From positions 79,318-143,317 of the forward strand of contig NZ_QREM01000009.1 in the NCBI RefSeq assembly GCF_003353015.1: a DNA stretch of 64,000 nucleotides. The letters run 5' to 3'. Source of the DNA: Xanthomonas arboricola. GTDB taxonomy: Bacteria; Pseudomonadota; Gammaproteobacteria; Xanthomonadales; Xanthomonadaceae. Below, in pieces: positions 1 to 8,640 of the stretch (within the stretch, counting starts at the first letter, position 1; the number at the start of each line of letters is the position of its first letter). The notes below the pieces were generated by a model. The model did not search any database, had not been told where the DNA came from, and worked only from the letters and a program-made list of their open reading frames with translations. Both the position numbers and the translations under genes were made by a program.

Positions 1-23
1 TCGCAGTAGGTGATGGTCAGCAC
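1..23 (-). CDS. Possible start of a minus-strand gene cut by the window edge
   Basis: Just downstream of the nasA stop, a GTG codon opens a frame reading M-L-T-I-T-Y-C before the window ends. The I-T-Y-C run resembles the start of SelW/SelT-type (Rdx) proteins, but seven residues cannot identify a family and no clear ribosome binding site precedes the GTG. It could also be non-coding. Confidence 0.2.
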
Positions 24-29
24 GGCCGC

Positions 30-2828
30 TCAGGCGTGCCGTGATTGCCGGCACAGCCGGGTGAGTTGCGGAACGCAGGAGCCGCAGACCGTGCCGCAGC
101 CCAGGCGTTGCTTGAGCTGGGGCAGATCGGCACCGTCGTCGATGGCGGCATGGATCGCGGAGGTGGACACGTGCATGCAGCTGCAGACGATCGGGTCGCT
201 GGGTGCGCCCTGTGTCTGCGCAAACACCGCCAGCCGCGGACCGTGCCAGGGCCGGCCTGCCAGTGCAGTACGCAGTAACGCCTGGTTGGCCTCGCTGGGC
301 TGCGCTGCGGTGAGCAGCAGGCCGTCGATATGGCTGTGGCCGTCCTGCATGCGCCAGCCCACGCGACGCATCAGCCCGCGGCGCAGGTCGCGATACTCCA
401 GCACGTCTGCACCGGCGGGCAGCTGCAGCGCGGCGATCAGGCGATCGAGCCAGCCCGCATCCGGGGCGCGTTCGCAGGCCGCATGCAGGACCGCCCAGTG
501 CCCGCCGGCCTCGGCCAGCGGCTCGGCATGCAACCGTAGCGCTGCATAGCCGCAGTCGCGCAGCAGTGGCTGCAGCGTCTGCTGCAGGGCCAGCGCATCG
601 CCACGTCGCGCAGCCAGCAGATGCCAGCCGAATGCGGCCTTCTCCACCCGCACCGCTGCATGCTTGAGTTCGGGCTGCTGCGAGCGCGCATCCACCGCCG
701 GAATGCTCACTTCGTTGACGCCGCCGCTGGACAGGTGCTGCCCGCTCCAGTGCATGGCGGCGAACACGGTGCCCGAGCGCAGTTCGTCGGAGAGTTCCAG
801 CGGCAGCACCAGCGCCCCGCGCTTGCTGGCGATCTGCACCAGTTCGCCGGCCACCAGCCCGCGCCGCGTCGCGTCGTCCGGATGCATGCGCAAGGCCGGT
901 TCGGGGCTATGCGCGAACGCCGCGGGCACGCGCCCGCTGCGCGACATGCCATGCCATTGATCGCGCAGCCGCCCGGTCAGCAGCCGCATCGGAAACCGCG
1001 CCGAGGTCGGCTCGGCCACCTTGCGATACGGCGTGGCGTGGAAGCGTGCGCGCCCGTTGCCGGTGGCGAACACGCCGTCGGTATAGCGCCGCGCCTGCCC
1101 GTGCACGGCGCCGGCAGGAAACGGCCACTGCTGCGGGCCGCCATCCAGCATCGGGTAGTCCAGCCCGCCGATATCCAGGTCGCGCCCCACCGTCAACGCA
1201 CGGTGTTCGTCGAAGATCTGCGCGGCGCTGTCAAACCCGAACAGGCCTGCGCCGCTCGCTGGTGCAAGACGCGCCTCGAGCCGGCGCGCCACTTCGCGGG
1301 CGATCCACCAGTCCGCACGTGCCTGGCCCGGCGCCTCCACCGCCTTGCGCACGCGGGTGATGCGGCGCTCGGAGTTGGTCACGCTGCCATCCTTCTCGCC
1401 CCAGCTGGTGGCCGGTAACAGCACGTCGGCATACGGCACGGTGTCGGTGCCGGAGAACGCGTCCTGCACGATCACCAGCTCGGCCTGTTCCAGCGCGGCG
1501 CGAATGCCATCCACCTCCGGCATCGAGTGCACGGGGTTGGTGCAGACGATCCACACCGCCTTCAGCGTGCCGGCACGCAACCGCTCGAACAACTGCACGG
1601 CCGGTGTGCCGGTCGTAGCGCTCAGACGGCCCGCCGGCAGCTTCCACAAGCGTTCCAGTTCCGCGCGGTCGTCGGCGTTGCCGATCTCGCGATGCGCCGC
1701 CAGCATCGTCGCCATGCCGCCGACCTCGCGCCCACCCATCGCATTGGGCTGGCCGGTCAGCGAAAACGGGCCCGCCCCCGGCTTGCCGATCTGCCCGGTC
1801 GCCAGATGCAGGTTGATCAGGGCCAGGTTCTTGTCGGTGCCATGCGCGGACTGATTCAGGCCCATGCAGTACAGCGACAATGCCGCCGGGCTGCGCCCGA
1901 ACCACTCGGCCGCCTGCACCAGGTCCTCATGCGAGATACCGCAGATCTCGGCGCTCATGCGCGGGGTGTATTCGCGCAGCATGTGCTTGAGGGCGTCGAA
2001 GTCCTGGGTATGGGCCGCAACGAAACGCCCATCCACCAGACCCTCCCAGATCAGGTGATGCAGCATGCCGTTGAACAGCGCAACGTCGGTTCCGGGCTCG
2101 ATCGCCAGGTGCAGGTCGGCCATGGCCGCGGTGTCGGTGCGACGCGGATCGATCACGATCCAGCGAATCTCCGGGTTGCGCGCGCGTGCGTCTTCCAGCC
2201 GGCGAAACAGCACCGGGTGTGCATACGCCATGTTGCTGCCGGCAAACAGCACCGTCTGCGCCAGCTCCAGGTCCTCGTAGCAGGTCGGCGGCCCATCGGC
2301 GCCCAGCGCCAGCTTGTAGGCGGTGACTGCGCTGGACATGCACAGGCGCGAATTGGTGTCGATGTTGTTGGTACCGAGCAGGCCCTTGGCGAGCTTGTTG
2401 AAGACGTAGTAGTCCTCGGTCAACAACTGTCCGGACAGATAGAAGGCGACCGCATCCGGGCCGTGCTGCTCGATGATCGCCGCCAGTTTGCTGGTGACGT
2501 GGCGCAGTGCCTGGTCCCAGCTCACCGCCGCCCGCGGCGCCTGCCGATGCCGACGCAGCTCGGGTTCGAGCACGCGCCCCTGCGGACTGGCGACAGTCTG
2601 CGGCAAGGCCAGGCCCTTGCTGCACAGGCGGCCCTGATTGGCCGGATGCTGCGGGTCGCCTTCGATCCCGACGATGCGCTCGCCAGTGGCATCGTGCTCG
2701 CTGTGGATCAGCACCCCGCAGCCCACCCCGCAGTAGCAGCAGGTCGAGCGCGTGATGCGATGCATCGGCGAGGATGGCTGCGGCGGCGACGCCGCGCCGA
2801 TCGACGGGAGCTGCAGGCCGTCGCTCAT
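30..2828 (-). CDS. nasA: Assimilatory nitrate reductase catalytic subunit (Mo-bisMGD, Fe-S)
   Basis: This cytoplasmic enzyme reduces nitrate to nitrite, the first step of nitrate assimilation. The 932-residue product carries an N-terminal [4Fe-4S] site (C30-x2-C33-x3-C37 and a later L-C-S-K-G cysteine), the long molybdopterin oxidoreductase core and molydopterin-binding domain, and a C-terminal BFD-like [2Fe-2S] module of about 54 residues beginning near residue 879 (VCSC ... CGTVCGSC). That layout is typical of NasA rather than periplasmic NapA, and no Tat signal is present. The ATG at 2828 overlaps the nirD stop by four bases (ATGA), indicating translational coupling. The open frame continues upstream across nirD and nirB but is only an overlap frame. 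It is the last recognised gene of the narK-nirB-nirD-nasA operon. Confidence 0.96.
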   Translation of the reverse strand: MSDGLQLPSIGAASPPQPSSPMHRITRSTCCYCGVGCGVLIHSEHDATGERIVGIEGDPQHPANQGRLCSKGLALPQTVASPQGRVLEPELRRHRQAPRAAVSWDQALRHVTSKLAAIIEQHGPDAVAFYLSGQLLTEDYYVFNKLAKGLLGTNNIDTNSRLCMSSAVTAYKLALGADGPPTCYEDLELAQTVLFAGSNMAYAHPVLFRRLEDARARNPEIRWIVIDPRRTDTAAMADLHLAIEPGTDVALFNGMLHHLIWEGLVDGRFVAAHTQDFDALKHMLREYTPRMSAEICGISHEDLVQAAEWFGRSPAALSLYCMGLNQSAHGTDKNLALINLHLATGQIGKPGAGPFSLTGQPNAMGGREVGGMATMLAAHREIGNADDRAELERLWKLPAGRLSATTGTPAVQLFERLRAGTLKAVWIVCTNPVHSMPEVDGIRAALEQAELVIVQDAFSGTDTVPYADVLLPATSWGEKDGSVTNSERRITRVRKAVEAPGQARADWWIAREVARRLEARLAPASGAGLFGFDSAAQIFDEHRALTVGRDLDIGGLDYPMLDGGPQQWPFPAGAVHGQARRYTDGVFATGNGRARFHATPYRKVAEPTSARFPMRLLTGRLRDQWHGMSRSGRVPAAFAHSPEPALRMHPDDATRRGLVAGELVQIASKRGALVLPLELSDELRSGTVFAAMHWSGQHLSSGGVNEVSIPAVDARSQQPELKHAAVRVEKAAFGWHLLAARRGDALALQQTLQPLLRDCGYAALRLHAEPLAEAGGHWAVLHAACERAPDAGWLDRLIAALQLPAGADVLEYRDLRRGLMRRVGWRMQDGHSHIDGLLLTAAQPSEANQALLRTALAGRPWHGPRLAVFAQTQGAPSDPIVCSCMHVSTSAIHAAIDDGADLPQLKQRLGCGTVCGSCVPQLTRLCRQSRHA

Positions 2829-3190
2829 GCGGCCGGCTCGGCGACGGCATCCGCCTGCGGCACCGGCTGCAACACGATCCACACCGCATCGGCCTCCACC
2901 TTGACCGGGTAGCGCGGCGCGCAGCCCACATCCGGTGCACAGGCCTGGCCGCTCTGCAGGGCGATCGCCCAGCCGTGCAACGGACAGGTCACCGTTTCGC
3001 CGGCCACGATGCCCTGCGACAACGGCCCGCCCTTGTGCGGGCAGCGGTCGCGCAACGCAAACACCTGGTCGCTGGCGGTGCGGAACAAGGCGATCGGCGC
3101 AATGCCGTCGACCTCCAGTACGCGCGCGCCCAATGCAGGCAGGTCCTGCAACGCACACACGCGGATCCACGCGGTCTGCTGCATGCTCAT
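2825..3190 (-). CDS. nirD: Nitrite reductase (NADH) small subunit, Rieske-type
   Basis: The small subunit of assimilatory NADH-nitrite reductase partners NirB in reducing nitrite to ammonium. The 121-residue product has a Rieske-like fold with the ligand motifs C-P-H-K-G-G (near residue 50) and C-P-L-H-G-W (near residue 70). Both Cys-x-His pairs are kept, so a [2Fe-2S] cluster is likely, whereas many enterobacterial NirD proteins have lost these ligands. The ATG at 3190 overlaps the nirB stop (ATGA), and the nirD stop overlaps the nasA start the same way. A second ATG two codons downstream is possible. Confidence 0.95.
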   Translation of the reverse strand: MSMQQTAWIRVCALQDLPALGARVLEVDGIAPIALFRTASDQVFALRDRCPHKGGPLSQGIVAGETVTCPLHGWAIALQSGQACAPDVGCAPRYPVKVEADAVWIVLQPVPQADAVAEPAA

Positions 3191-5640
3191 TCCTCCACCG
3201 TTGCGGCCGGCGCGGCGATGCGCAGCGGTTGATACTCCTGCCGACGTTCGCCGGCGATACGCGCCTTCCACGGGTCGACCAGACCTTCCAGCGAGTACAA
3301 CAGGCGCTCGTACAACGCACGCCGGTTGGCCGCGTCGTCCACCACCTGTGCGCGGATATAGTCCAGGCCCACCCGTGCGATGTAGTGCACGGTGCGATCC
3401 AGGTAGTACGCCTGCTCGCGGTACAGCTGCAGGAACGCGCCGGTGTATTCGCGCACTTCCTCGGCGGTCGCCACCTTGACCAGGAAGCGCGCCACCTCGG
3501 TCTTGATGCCGCCGTTGCCGCCGACGTGCAGCTCCCATCCCGAATCCACCGCGATGATGCCGACATCCTTGATGCCGGATTCGGCGCAGTTGCGCGGACA
3601 GCCGGACACCGCCAGCTTCACCTTGTGCGGGCTCCACATATTGGCCAGCATGGTTTCCAGGTCGATGCCCATCTGGGTGCTGTTCTGGGTGCCGAAACGG
3701 CAGAACTCGCTGCCCACGCAGGTCTTCACCGTGCGGATCGACTTGCCGTAGGCGTGGCCGGAGGGCATGCCCAGATCGCGCCACACATCGACCAGATCTT
3801 CCTTCCTGACCCCGAGCAGATCGATGCGCTGGCCGCCGGTCACCTTGACCATCGGCACAGCATATTTATCGGCGACATCGGCAATGCGGCGCAGCTCTCC
3901 GGCATTGGTCACCCCGCCCTTCATCTGCGGAATCACCGAGAAGGTGCCGTCCTTCTGGATGTTGGCGTGCGCACGCTCATTGATGAAGCGCGATTGCGGA
4001 TCGTCGATGGCCTCGTGCGGCCAGGTCGACAACATGTAGTAGTTGATCGCCGGCCGGCAGGTCGCGCAGCCATTGGGCGTGCGCCATTCCATGAAGGCGT
4101 AGGCCTGCGCATGGGTGAGCAGCTTGTGCTCGCGGATGGCACGACGCACCTCGCCATGGCTCAGATCGGTGCAGGCGCAAACCGCCTTGGTTTTCGGCGT
4201 TTCCTGGAAGTTGGAGCCCAGGCAGTTCATCAGGATCTGCTCGACCAGCCCCGTGCACGAGCCGCAGGAACTGGCCGCCTTGGTGTGCTTCTTCACCTCA
4301 TCGACGGTGAACAGCCCCTGCTCGCTGATCGCCTTGACAATCGTGCCCTTGCACACGCCATTGCAGCCGCACACCTCGTCGCTGTCGGCCATCGCACTGG
4401 CGCGGTCCTGCCCGCCGGTACCCGAGTCGCCGAGCGCGCTCTCGCCGAAGATCAGTTGATCGCGCTGCGCCTGGATCGGCGTACCGTCCTTGAGCAGCTT
4501 GAAGTACCAGCCACCGTCGCTGGTATCGCCGTACAGGCAGGCACCGACCAGCACATCGTCGCGGATCACCAGCTTCTTGTAGACCCCGCCGGCCGGATCG
4601 GACAGCACGATCTCCTCGCAGCCATCGCCGCCCATGAAATCGCCGGCCGAAAACAGGTCGATGCCGGTGACCTTGAGCTTGGTCGAGGCCACCGAACCGC
4701 GATAGATGCCGATGCCGAACTGCGCCAGGTGATTCGCACACACCTTGGCCTGCTCGAACAATGGCGCCACCAGGCCATACGCGATGCCACGGTGGTTTGC
4801 GCACTCGCCCACCGCATACACGCGCGGATCGAAGCTCTGCAGACTGTCGTTGACCACGATGCCGCGCGAGCAATGGATGCCGGCTTCCTCGGCCAGGCGC
4901 GTATTCGGGCGGATGCCCGCCGCCATCACCACCAGGTCGGCCGGGATCTCGCTGCCATCGGCAAACTTCACCCCGACCACCTCGCCCTGCGCGTTGCCCA
5001 GCAAGGCACTGGTCGCGGTACTCAGCTTGAACTCCAGCCCGCGCGCGCGCAGCGCCTGCTGCAGCAGGTTGCCGGCCACCGGGTCGAGCTGGCGCTCCAG
5101 CAACCAGCCGGCCAGATGCACCACGGTCACCTCCATGCCGCGCAGCTTCAGGCCATTGGCCGCTTCCAGGCCAAGCAGGCCGCCGCCGATCACCACCGCA
5201 TGCTGCTTGCTGCGCGCAGTCTCGATCATCGTGCGCGTGTCCTGGATATCGCGGTAGCCGATCACCCCCTTCAAGTCGTTGCCGGGAATCGGCAATACGA
5301 ACGGAACCGAGCCGGTGGCGATCAACAGGCGGTCGTACTCGGCCTCGGTGCCATCCGCGGCGATCACCCGGCGACGCACCCGATCGATGCGCGTGACTTC
5401 CTTGTTCAAATGCAGGTGGATGCCGTTGTCCCGATACCACTGCAACGGATTGAGCACGATGTCGTCGAACTCCTGCTCGCCGGCCAACACCGGCGACAGC
5501 AGGATGCGGTTGTAGTTGGGATGCGGCTCGGCCCCGAACACGGTGATCTGGTACATGCCCGGCATCAGCTTGAGCAGTTCCTCCACGGTGCGGATGCCGG
5601 CCATGCCGTTGCCGATGACGACGAGTCTGGGTTGCTTCAT
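3187..5640 (-). CDS. nirB: Nitrite reductase (NADH) large subunit, siroheme enzyme
   Basis: NirB reduces nitrite to ammonium with six electrons from NADH in the cytoplasm. The domain order in the 817-residue product is an FAD/NAD-dependent oxidoreductase (G-N-G-M-A-G near residue 10; G-G-G-L-L-G near residue 150), two BFD-like [2Fe-2S] segments (DEVCGCNGVC and AVCACTD), and the siroheme/[4Fe-4S] reductase with ligands at about C641, C647, C681 and C685. The start at 5640 is preferred because AGGA lies about 9 bases upstream. An in-frame ATG at 5661, two bases after the transporter stop, would add seven residues. The siroheme comes from the cysG pathway encoded divergently at 9296. Confidence 0.96.
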   Translation of the reverse strand: MKQPRLVVIGNGMAGIRTVEELLKLMPGMYQITVFGAEPHPNYNRILLSPVLAGEQEFDDIVLNPLQWYRDNGIHLHLNKEVTRIDRVRRRVIAADGTEAEYDRLLIATGSVPFVLPIPGNDLKGVIGYRDIQDTRTMIETARSKQHAVVIGGGLLGLEAANGLKLRGMEVTVVHLAGWLLERQLDPVAGNLLQQALRARGLEFKLSTATSALLGNAQGEVVGVKFADGSEIPADLVVMAAGIRPNTRLAEEAGIHCSRGIVVNDSLQSFDPRVYAVGECANHRGIAYGLVAPLFEQAKVCANHLAQFGIGIYRGSVASTKLKVTGIDLFSAGDFMGGDGCEEIVLSDPAGGVYKKLVIRDDVLVGACLYGDTSDGGWYFKLLKDGTPIQAQRDQLIFGESALGDSGTGGQDRASAMADSDEVCGCNGVCKGTIVKAISEQGLFTVDEVKKHTKAASSCGSCTGLVEQILMNCLGSNFQETPKTKAVCACTDLSHGEVRRAIREHKLLTHAQAYAFMEWRTPNGCATCRPAINYYMLSTWPHEAIDDPQSRFINERAHANIQKDGTFSVIPQMKGGVTNAGELRRIADVADKYAVPMVKVTGGQRIDLLGVRKEDLVDVWRDLGMPSGHAYGKSIRTVKTCVGSEFCRFGTQNSTQMGIDLETMLANMWSPHKVKLAVSGCPRNCAESGIKDVGIIAVDSGWELHVGGNGGIKTEVARFLVKVATAEEVREYTGAFLQLYREQAYYLDRTVHYIARVGLDYIRAQVVDDAANRRALYERLLYSLEGLVDPWKARIAGERRQEYQPLRIAAPAATVEE

Positions 5641-5662
5641 TGCCTGGATTCCTGTCGTCATG

Positions 5663-6871
5663 TCAGACCCGCGCCGCGCCGGCGCCGGACCATTCGCTAC
5701 GCCACTGGGTCTTGACCCCGGCCAGCAACGCCCAGCCAGCCAGTGCGAACGCAGCGAACAGCCACATGCCGAGCGCATAGCTGCCGGTGTGCTGCTTGAG
5801 CACGCCCAGGCCGGCAGCCAGCGCGAACCCGCCGATGCCGCCGGCCATGCCGATCAAGCCGGTCATCACCCCGATGTCCTGCGCAAACCGCTGCGGCACC
5901 AGCTGGAACACCGCACCGTTGCCGGCACCCAGGCACAGCAGGGTCAGCACGAACAAGGCCAGCGTCACCATCGCGCCACCCGCACCGATGCCTGCGATAC
6001 CCACCAACGCTGCCACCAGGAGATAGACCGTCAGCAAGGCACGCGTACCGCCAACGCGGTCGGCAATCACGCCGCCCAACGGCCGCATCACCGACCCCGC
6101 CAGCACGCAGGCTGCGGTCGCCCATCCTGCAGTGCGCGCATCGAAGCCGAACTGGTCGTGGAAGTAGCCCGGCAACGCACTGGCAAACCCCGAAAAACCG
6201 CCAAAGGTCACCGAATAGAACAACATGAAGCGCCATGCATCGCGGTTACCCACCAGCACGCGGCCATAATCGGACCAACGCTTGCGCGCCACCGGCACCG
6301 GCGCCTCCTTCGCAATCAAGACAAACACGATCAGCGTCAGCAGCAGCGGAATGCACGCCAGTCCGAACACGTTCTGGTAACCGAACGCCAACGCCAGCAT
6401 CGGTGCGAACAACGCCGCCAGCACGGTGCCGGAATTGCCGGCACCGGCAATCCCCATCGCGGTGCCCTGGTGCTCGGGCGGGTACCAGCGCGAGGCCAGC
6501 GGCAGCGCAACCGCGAAGGAGGCGCCGGCAATGCCGAGCAATACCCCCAGCAGCAACACCTGCCCCATGCTGTGCACGCCGAACTGCCAGGCACCGAACA
6601 ACGAGGCGATCACCGCCAGTTGTGCGACAACGCCCGCGCGCTTGGCACCGATACGATCGGCCAGCATGCCCAGCGCCAGCCGGAGCACCGCGCCGCACAG
6701 GATCGGCACCGCCACCATCAGGGCGCGCTGCTGCGTATCCAGTCCCAGCGATTGCGCAATCGGCACCTGCAGCGGACCGAGCAGGTACCACACCATGAAA
6801 CTCAGGTCGAAATACAGGAAGGATGCGAACAAGGTGGGCGTGTGCCCGGATCGCCAGAACGAGCGCTGCAT
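5663..6871 (-). CDS. narK: Nitrate/nitrite transporter, MFS NarK/NasA family
   Basis: A 402-residue major facilitator protein with about 12 hydrophobic segments, of the nitrate/nitrite porter family. It is the first gene of the nitrate operon, so nitrate import, reduction to nitrite and reduction to ammonium are encoded in metabolic order. The ATG at 6871 is chosen because a GAAGAGGT ribosome binding site precedes it and because the residues upstream fall in the regulatory leader. The leader contains an intrinsic terminator and ANTAR hairpins, so expression is probably controlled by NasT antitermination as well as sigma-54. Symbol could equally be nasK or nasA-type transporter. Confidence 0.9.
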   Translation of the reverse strand: MQRSFWRSGHTPTLFASFLYFDLSFMVWYLLGPLQVPIAQSLGLDTQQRALMVAVPILCGAVLRLALGMLADRIGAKRAGVVAQLAVIASLFGAWQFGVHSMGQVLLLGVLLGIAGASFAVALPLASRWYPPEHQGTAMGIAGAGNSGTVLAALFAPMLALAFGYQNVFGLACIPLLLTLIVFVLIAKEAPVPVARKRWSDYGRVLVGNRDAWRFMLFYSVTFGGFSGFASALPGYFHDQFGFDARTAGWATAACVLAGSVMRPLGGVIADRVGGTRALLTVYLLVAALVGIAGIGAGGAMVTLALFVLTLLCLGAGNGAVFQLVPQRFAQDIGVMTGLIGMAGGIGGFALAAGLGVLKQHTGSYALGMWLFAAFALAGWALLAGVKTQWRSEWSGAGAARV

Positions 6872-6896
6872 AGAGACCTCTTCGAATGCGATGGCC

Positions 6897-6940
6897 AAAA
6901 AAAAACGGCGCCCCTCCGGTAAGACCGGAAGGACGCCGTT
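6897..6940 (-). terminator. Intrinsic terminator inside the nitrate operon leader (attenuator)
   Basis: Read on the minus strand, positions 6940-6925 pair with 6920-6905 in an unbroken 16-bp stem (two G-U pairs) with a 3-nt loop, followed by nine U residues (6905-6897). It lies about 25 nt before narK, so transcripts stop before the operon unless antiterminated. Its 5' arm shares bases with the third AACGGC hexaloop hairpin, so the two structures exclude each other. Confidence 0.93.
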
Positions 6941-7016
6941 GTCCTGGATGCGTGCAGATCGCCGTTGATCCGCTGCATCGTATGCGTGTTGTTGCAGGCA
7001 CGCCGTTGCACCTGCA
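6930..7016 (-). promoter_or_regulatory. ANTAR-type antitermination leader: three hairpins with identical AACGGC hexaloops
   Basis: On the minus-strand RNA three hairpins occur in a row. Hairpin A (7016-6993) has an 8-bp inner stem, B (6973-6954) a 7-bp stem and C (6945-6930) a 5-bp stem; every loop is AACGGC. The known ANTAR RNA motif is two stem-loops whose hexaloops carry A at position 1 and G at position 4, as here. B and C are 8 nt apart, like the classical pair; A is an extra copy at the predicted transcript 5' end. Hairpin C overlaps the terminator stem. The cognate protein is very probably the NasT encoded at 8641-9213. Confidence 0.92.
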
Positions 7017-7027
7017 CGTAAGGACCA

Positions 7028-7043
7028 AGCAATCAACGTGCCA
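7028..7043 (-). promoter_or_regulatory. Sigma-54 (RpoN) promoter of the nitrate operon
   Basis: The minus strand reads TGGCACG-ttga-TTGCT, an exact match to the -24/-12 consensus with correct 4-nt spacing. The start point expected about 12 nt beyond the -12 GC falls near 7017, so the RNA begins right at hexaloop hairpin A. Sigma-54 control implies an enhancer-binding activator such as NtrC. Confidence 0.9.
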
Positions 7044-7172
7044 ACTTGCTCACCCAGGCCTCACGCTGCTGCAAGTCCCTGGAAAATAGCGGCTTTCTGG
7101 CGATGCCCCACGTTCGCCAACAGCCTATCGACGGACGAATGCAGCTTGCCATTCCCGGCTTTCGTGCGCCGA

Positions 7173-7189
7173 TGCACCAAGAGCGTGCG
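7173..7189. promoter_or_regulatory. Candidate NtrC enhancer site
   Basis: TGCACC-N5-CGTGCG matches 10 of the 12 defined bases of the NtrC dyad (TGCACC-N5-GGTGCA) and lies about 130 bp upstream of the sigma-54 promoter, a normal enhancer distance. A single imperfect site is weak evidence. Confidence 0.4.
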
Positions 7190-7294
7190 TCGGGTAGTAC
7201 ATGCTCTAGCGCATCGCAGTGCCAAGAGCGCCGAACAAATCTCATGCACTGCAAGGAAGCGGTGTCCTTGTCAGATGCAGTCCAACGCCTGGCT

Positions 7295-7432
7295 AGTCGA
7301 GGGCGCGATGCCCTCACCGCTTGCCGGACACGCCGTGAACCCCTCCGGCATGGATGCCGCGTAAGCGCTTACAGGGACGTACCTGCAGCGTGTCCCGCGA
7401 TGGTGGGCGGGCAAGGGCCCTGCAGCCAGGCC
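7295..7432 (-). repeat. Dispersed palindromic repeat, reverse-oriented copy
   Basis: The segment contains GGCATGGATGCCGC and a block whose complement reads from the CTGGCTGCAGGG core through GCGGGACAC. The same blocks recur near 47.7-48.5 kb and 63.7-64.0 kb. It sits between the nasS stop and the nitrate operon promoter, where no gene is visible. Confidence 0.7.
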
Positions 7433-7565
7433 GCAGACCGCATGCTTTATGCCGTTGCCGTTGCCGTTGCCTCAGTCTTTGCTCCTGCTCCCGCAGCTGC
7501 CCGATCCAATGCATCCCGCCACCCCACTCCAGCCTGGCTGGCTGCATGACCCTGCCCAGCCAAGC

Positions 7566-8636
7566 TCAGGGCGTATCGAACAACCGGTTGCTGCGGTGAT
7601 CGCCTTCTGGCACGGCCACGCCCACGCGTGCCGCAGCGCGCCGATAGTTGTCCAGTCGATGGATGTCGCGCAGCCGCGCGATGTCGTCTTCCTGGATGTC
7701 ATGCCAGCCCCAGCGTTGGAACTGGGTCAGGAACCACTCGCCGTCCGATAGCCACGGCATGTTGACTGCGCCGCCGCGGTGGAAGGCCAGCGCCGTGTCA
7801 TCGCTGGCATGCGCCTTCGCATCGTCATCGGCGTCCAGGCAGGCCGCCAGATAGGTCGCCGACACGCCGATATGCTGCGGCTCGGCCAGCCATTGCGCAC
7901 ACTGCGCGCGGTTGGCCGGCGCCGCATCCAGCCAGCGGCAGGCGTCCAGTATGCAGGCAGTGAGGCGTTCGATCGACTCGGGCTGCAGCGCGGCGAATTC
8001 GCGCCGGCAGGCCAGTACCTTCTCCGGATGTCCGGCCCACAGCTCGCCACTGCGGATCACGCGGCGACCGCTGCCTTGCGCCTGCGCCACCGCCGCCCAC
8101 GGCTCGCCCGAGCAATAACCATCGATCAGGCCGCTGGCCAGGGCATCGGGCATCTGCGGCGGCGGGATGCTGAGCACCTCCACCTCGCGCATCGGGTCCA
8201 CGCCGCGCGCGGCCAGCCAGTAGTACAGCCACAACGCATGCGTGCCGGTCGGGAAGGTCTGCGCAAACACCGCGCGGCGACCGAGGCCGGCCAGCGCCTG
8301 CGGCAACGGCTGACCATCGGCCAGGGCCTGCGCGAGCGCCGGTGCCAACGTGATCGCCTGGCCGTTGTGGTTGAGTGTCATCAACAGCGCCATCGGGCAC
8401 TGCGGCCCGGCAATGCCCAGGTCGATCGCATAGACCAGGCTGGCCAGCGCGTGCGCGGCATCGACCTCGCCAGCCAGCAGGCGGTCGCGCACGCCGGCCC
8501 AGGATGCCTGCCGTTGCAATTGCAACTGCAGCCCATGCACATGGTCCAGGCCCAGTCGTTGCGCCGCGACCAGCGGCGCGCAATCGATCAGCGGCATGTA
8601 GGCCACGCGCAGTACGGGAAGGTCGGCTTGGCTCAT
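7566..8636 (-). CDS. nasS: NasS-like nitrate sensor (NrtA/CmpA-type binding protein without signal peptide)
   Basis: The 356-residue protein resembles the periplasmic nitrate-binding proteins of ABC transporters (NrtA/CmpA family) but starts directly with the fold (LPVLRVAYMPLIDCAPL) and lacks a signal peptide or lipobox. That, and its position four bases behind nasT, fits cytoplasmic NasS. In Azotobacter, Paracoccus, Pseudomonas and Bradyrhizobium NasS sequesters NasT when nitrate is absent and releases it when nitrate binds. No transporter permease or ATPase genes lie nearby, which argues against a transport role. Target here is inferred to be the narK leader about 550 bp downstream. Confidence 0.88.
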   Translation of the reverse strand: MSQADLPVLRVAYMPLIDCAPLVAAQRLGLDHVHGLQLQLQRQASWAGVRDRLLAGEVDAAHALASLVYAIDLGIAGPQCPMALLMTLNHNGQAITLAPALAQALADGQPLPQALAGLGRRAVFAQTFPTGTHALWLYYWLAARGVDPMREVEVLSIPPPQMPDALASGLIDGYCSGEPWAAVAQAQGSGRRVIRSGELWAGHPEKVLACRREFAALQPESIERLTACILDACRWLDAAPANRAQCAQWLAEPQHIGVSATYLAACLDADDDAKAHASDDTALAFHRGGAVNMPWLSDGEWFLTQFQRWGWHDIQEDDIARLRDIHRLDNYRRAAARVGVAVPEGDHRSNRLFDTP

Positions 8637-8640
8637 CTGT

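Noticed and set aside
2829..3566. Upstream extension of the nasA frame across nirD and part of nirB
   Set aside because: nirD and nirB are clearly coded in other frames, the extra residues have no domain, and the ATG at 2828 overlaps the nirD stop in the usual way.
2935..5715. Long open frames on the plus strand opposite nirB, and similar ones opposite rarA (29349-31949), the PAS-GGDEF-EAL gene (48767-51355) and ravS (52223-54766 on the minus strand)
   Set aside because: They are antisense frames in very GC-rich codons of genes with clear family motifs; their products show no domain and biased composition.
6872..7036. Extended narK start inside the leader
   Set aside because: The residues would come from the hairpins and terminator, while the ATG at 6871 has a good ribosome binding site.
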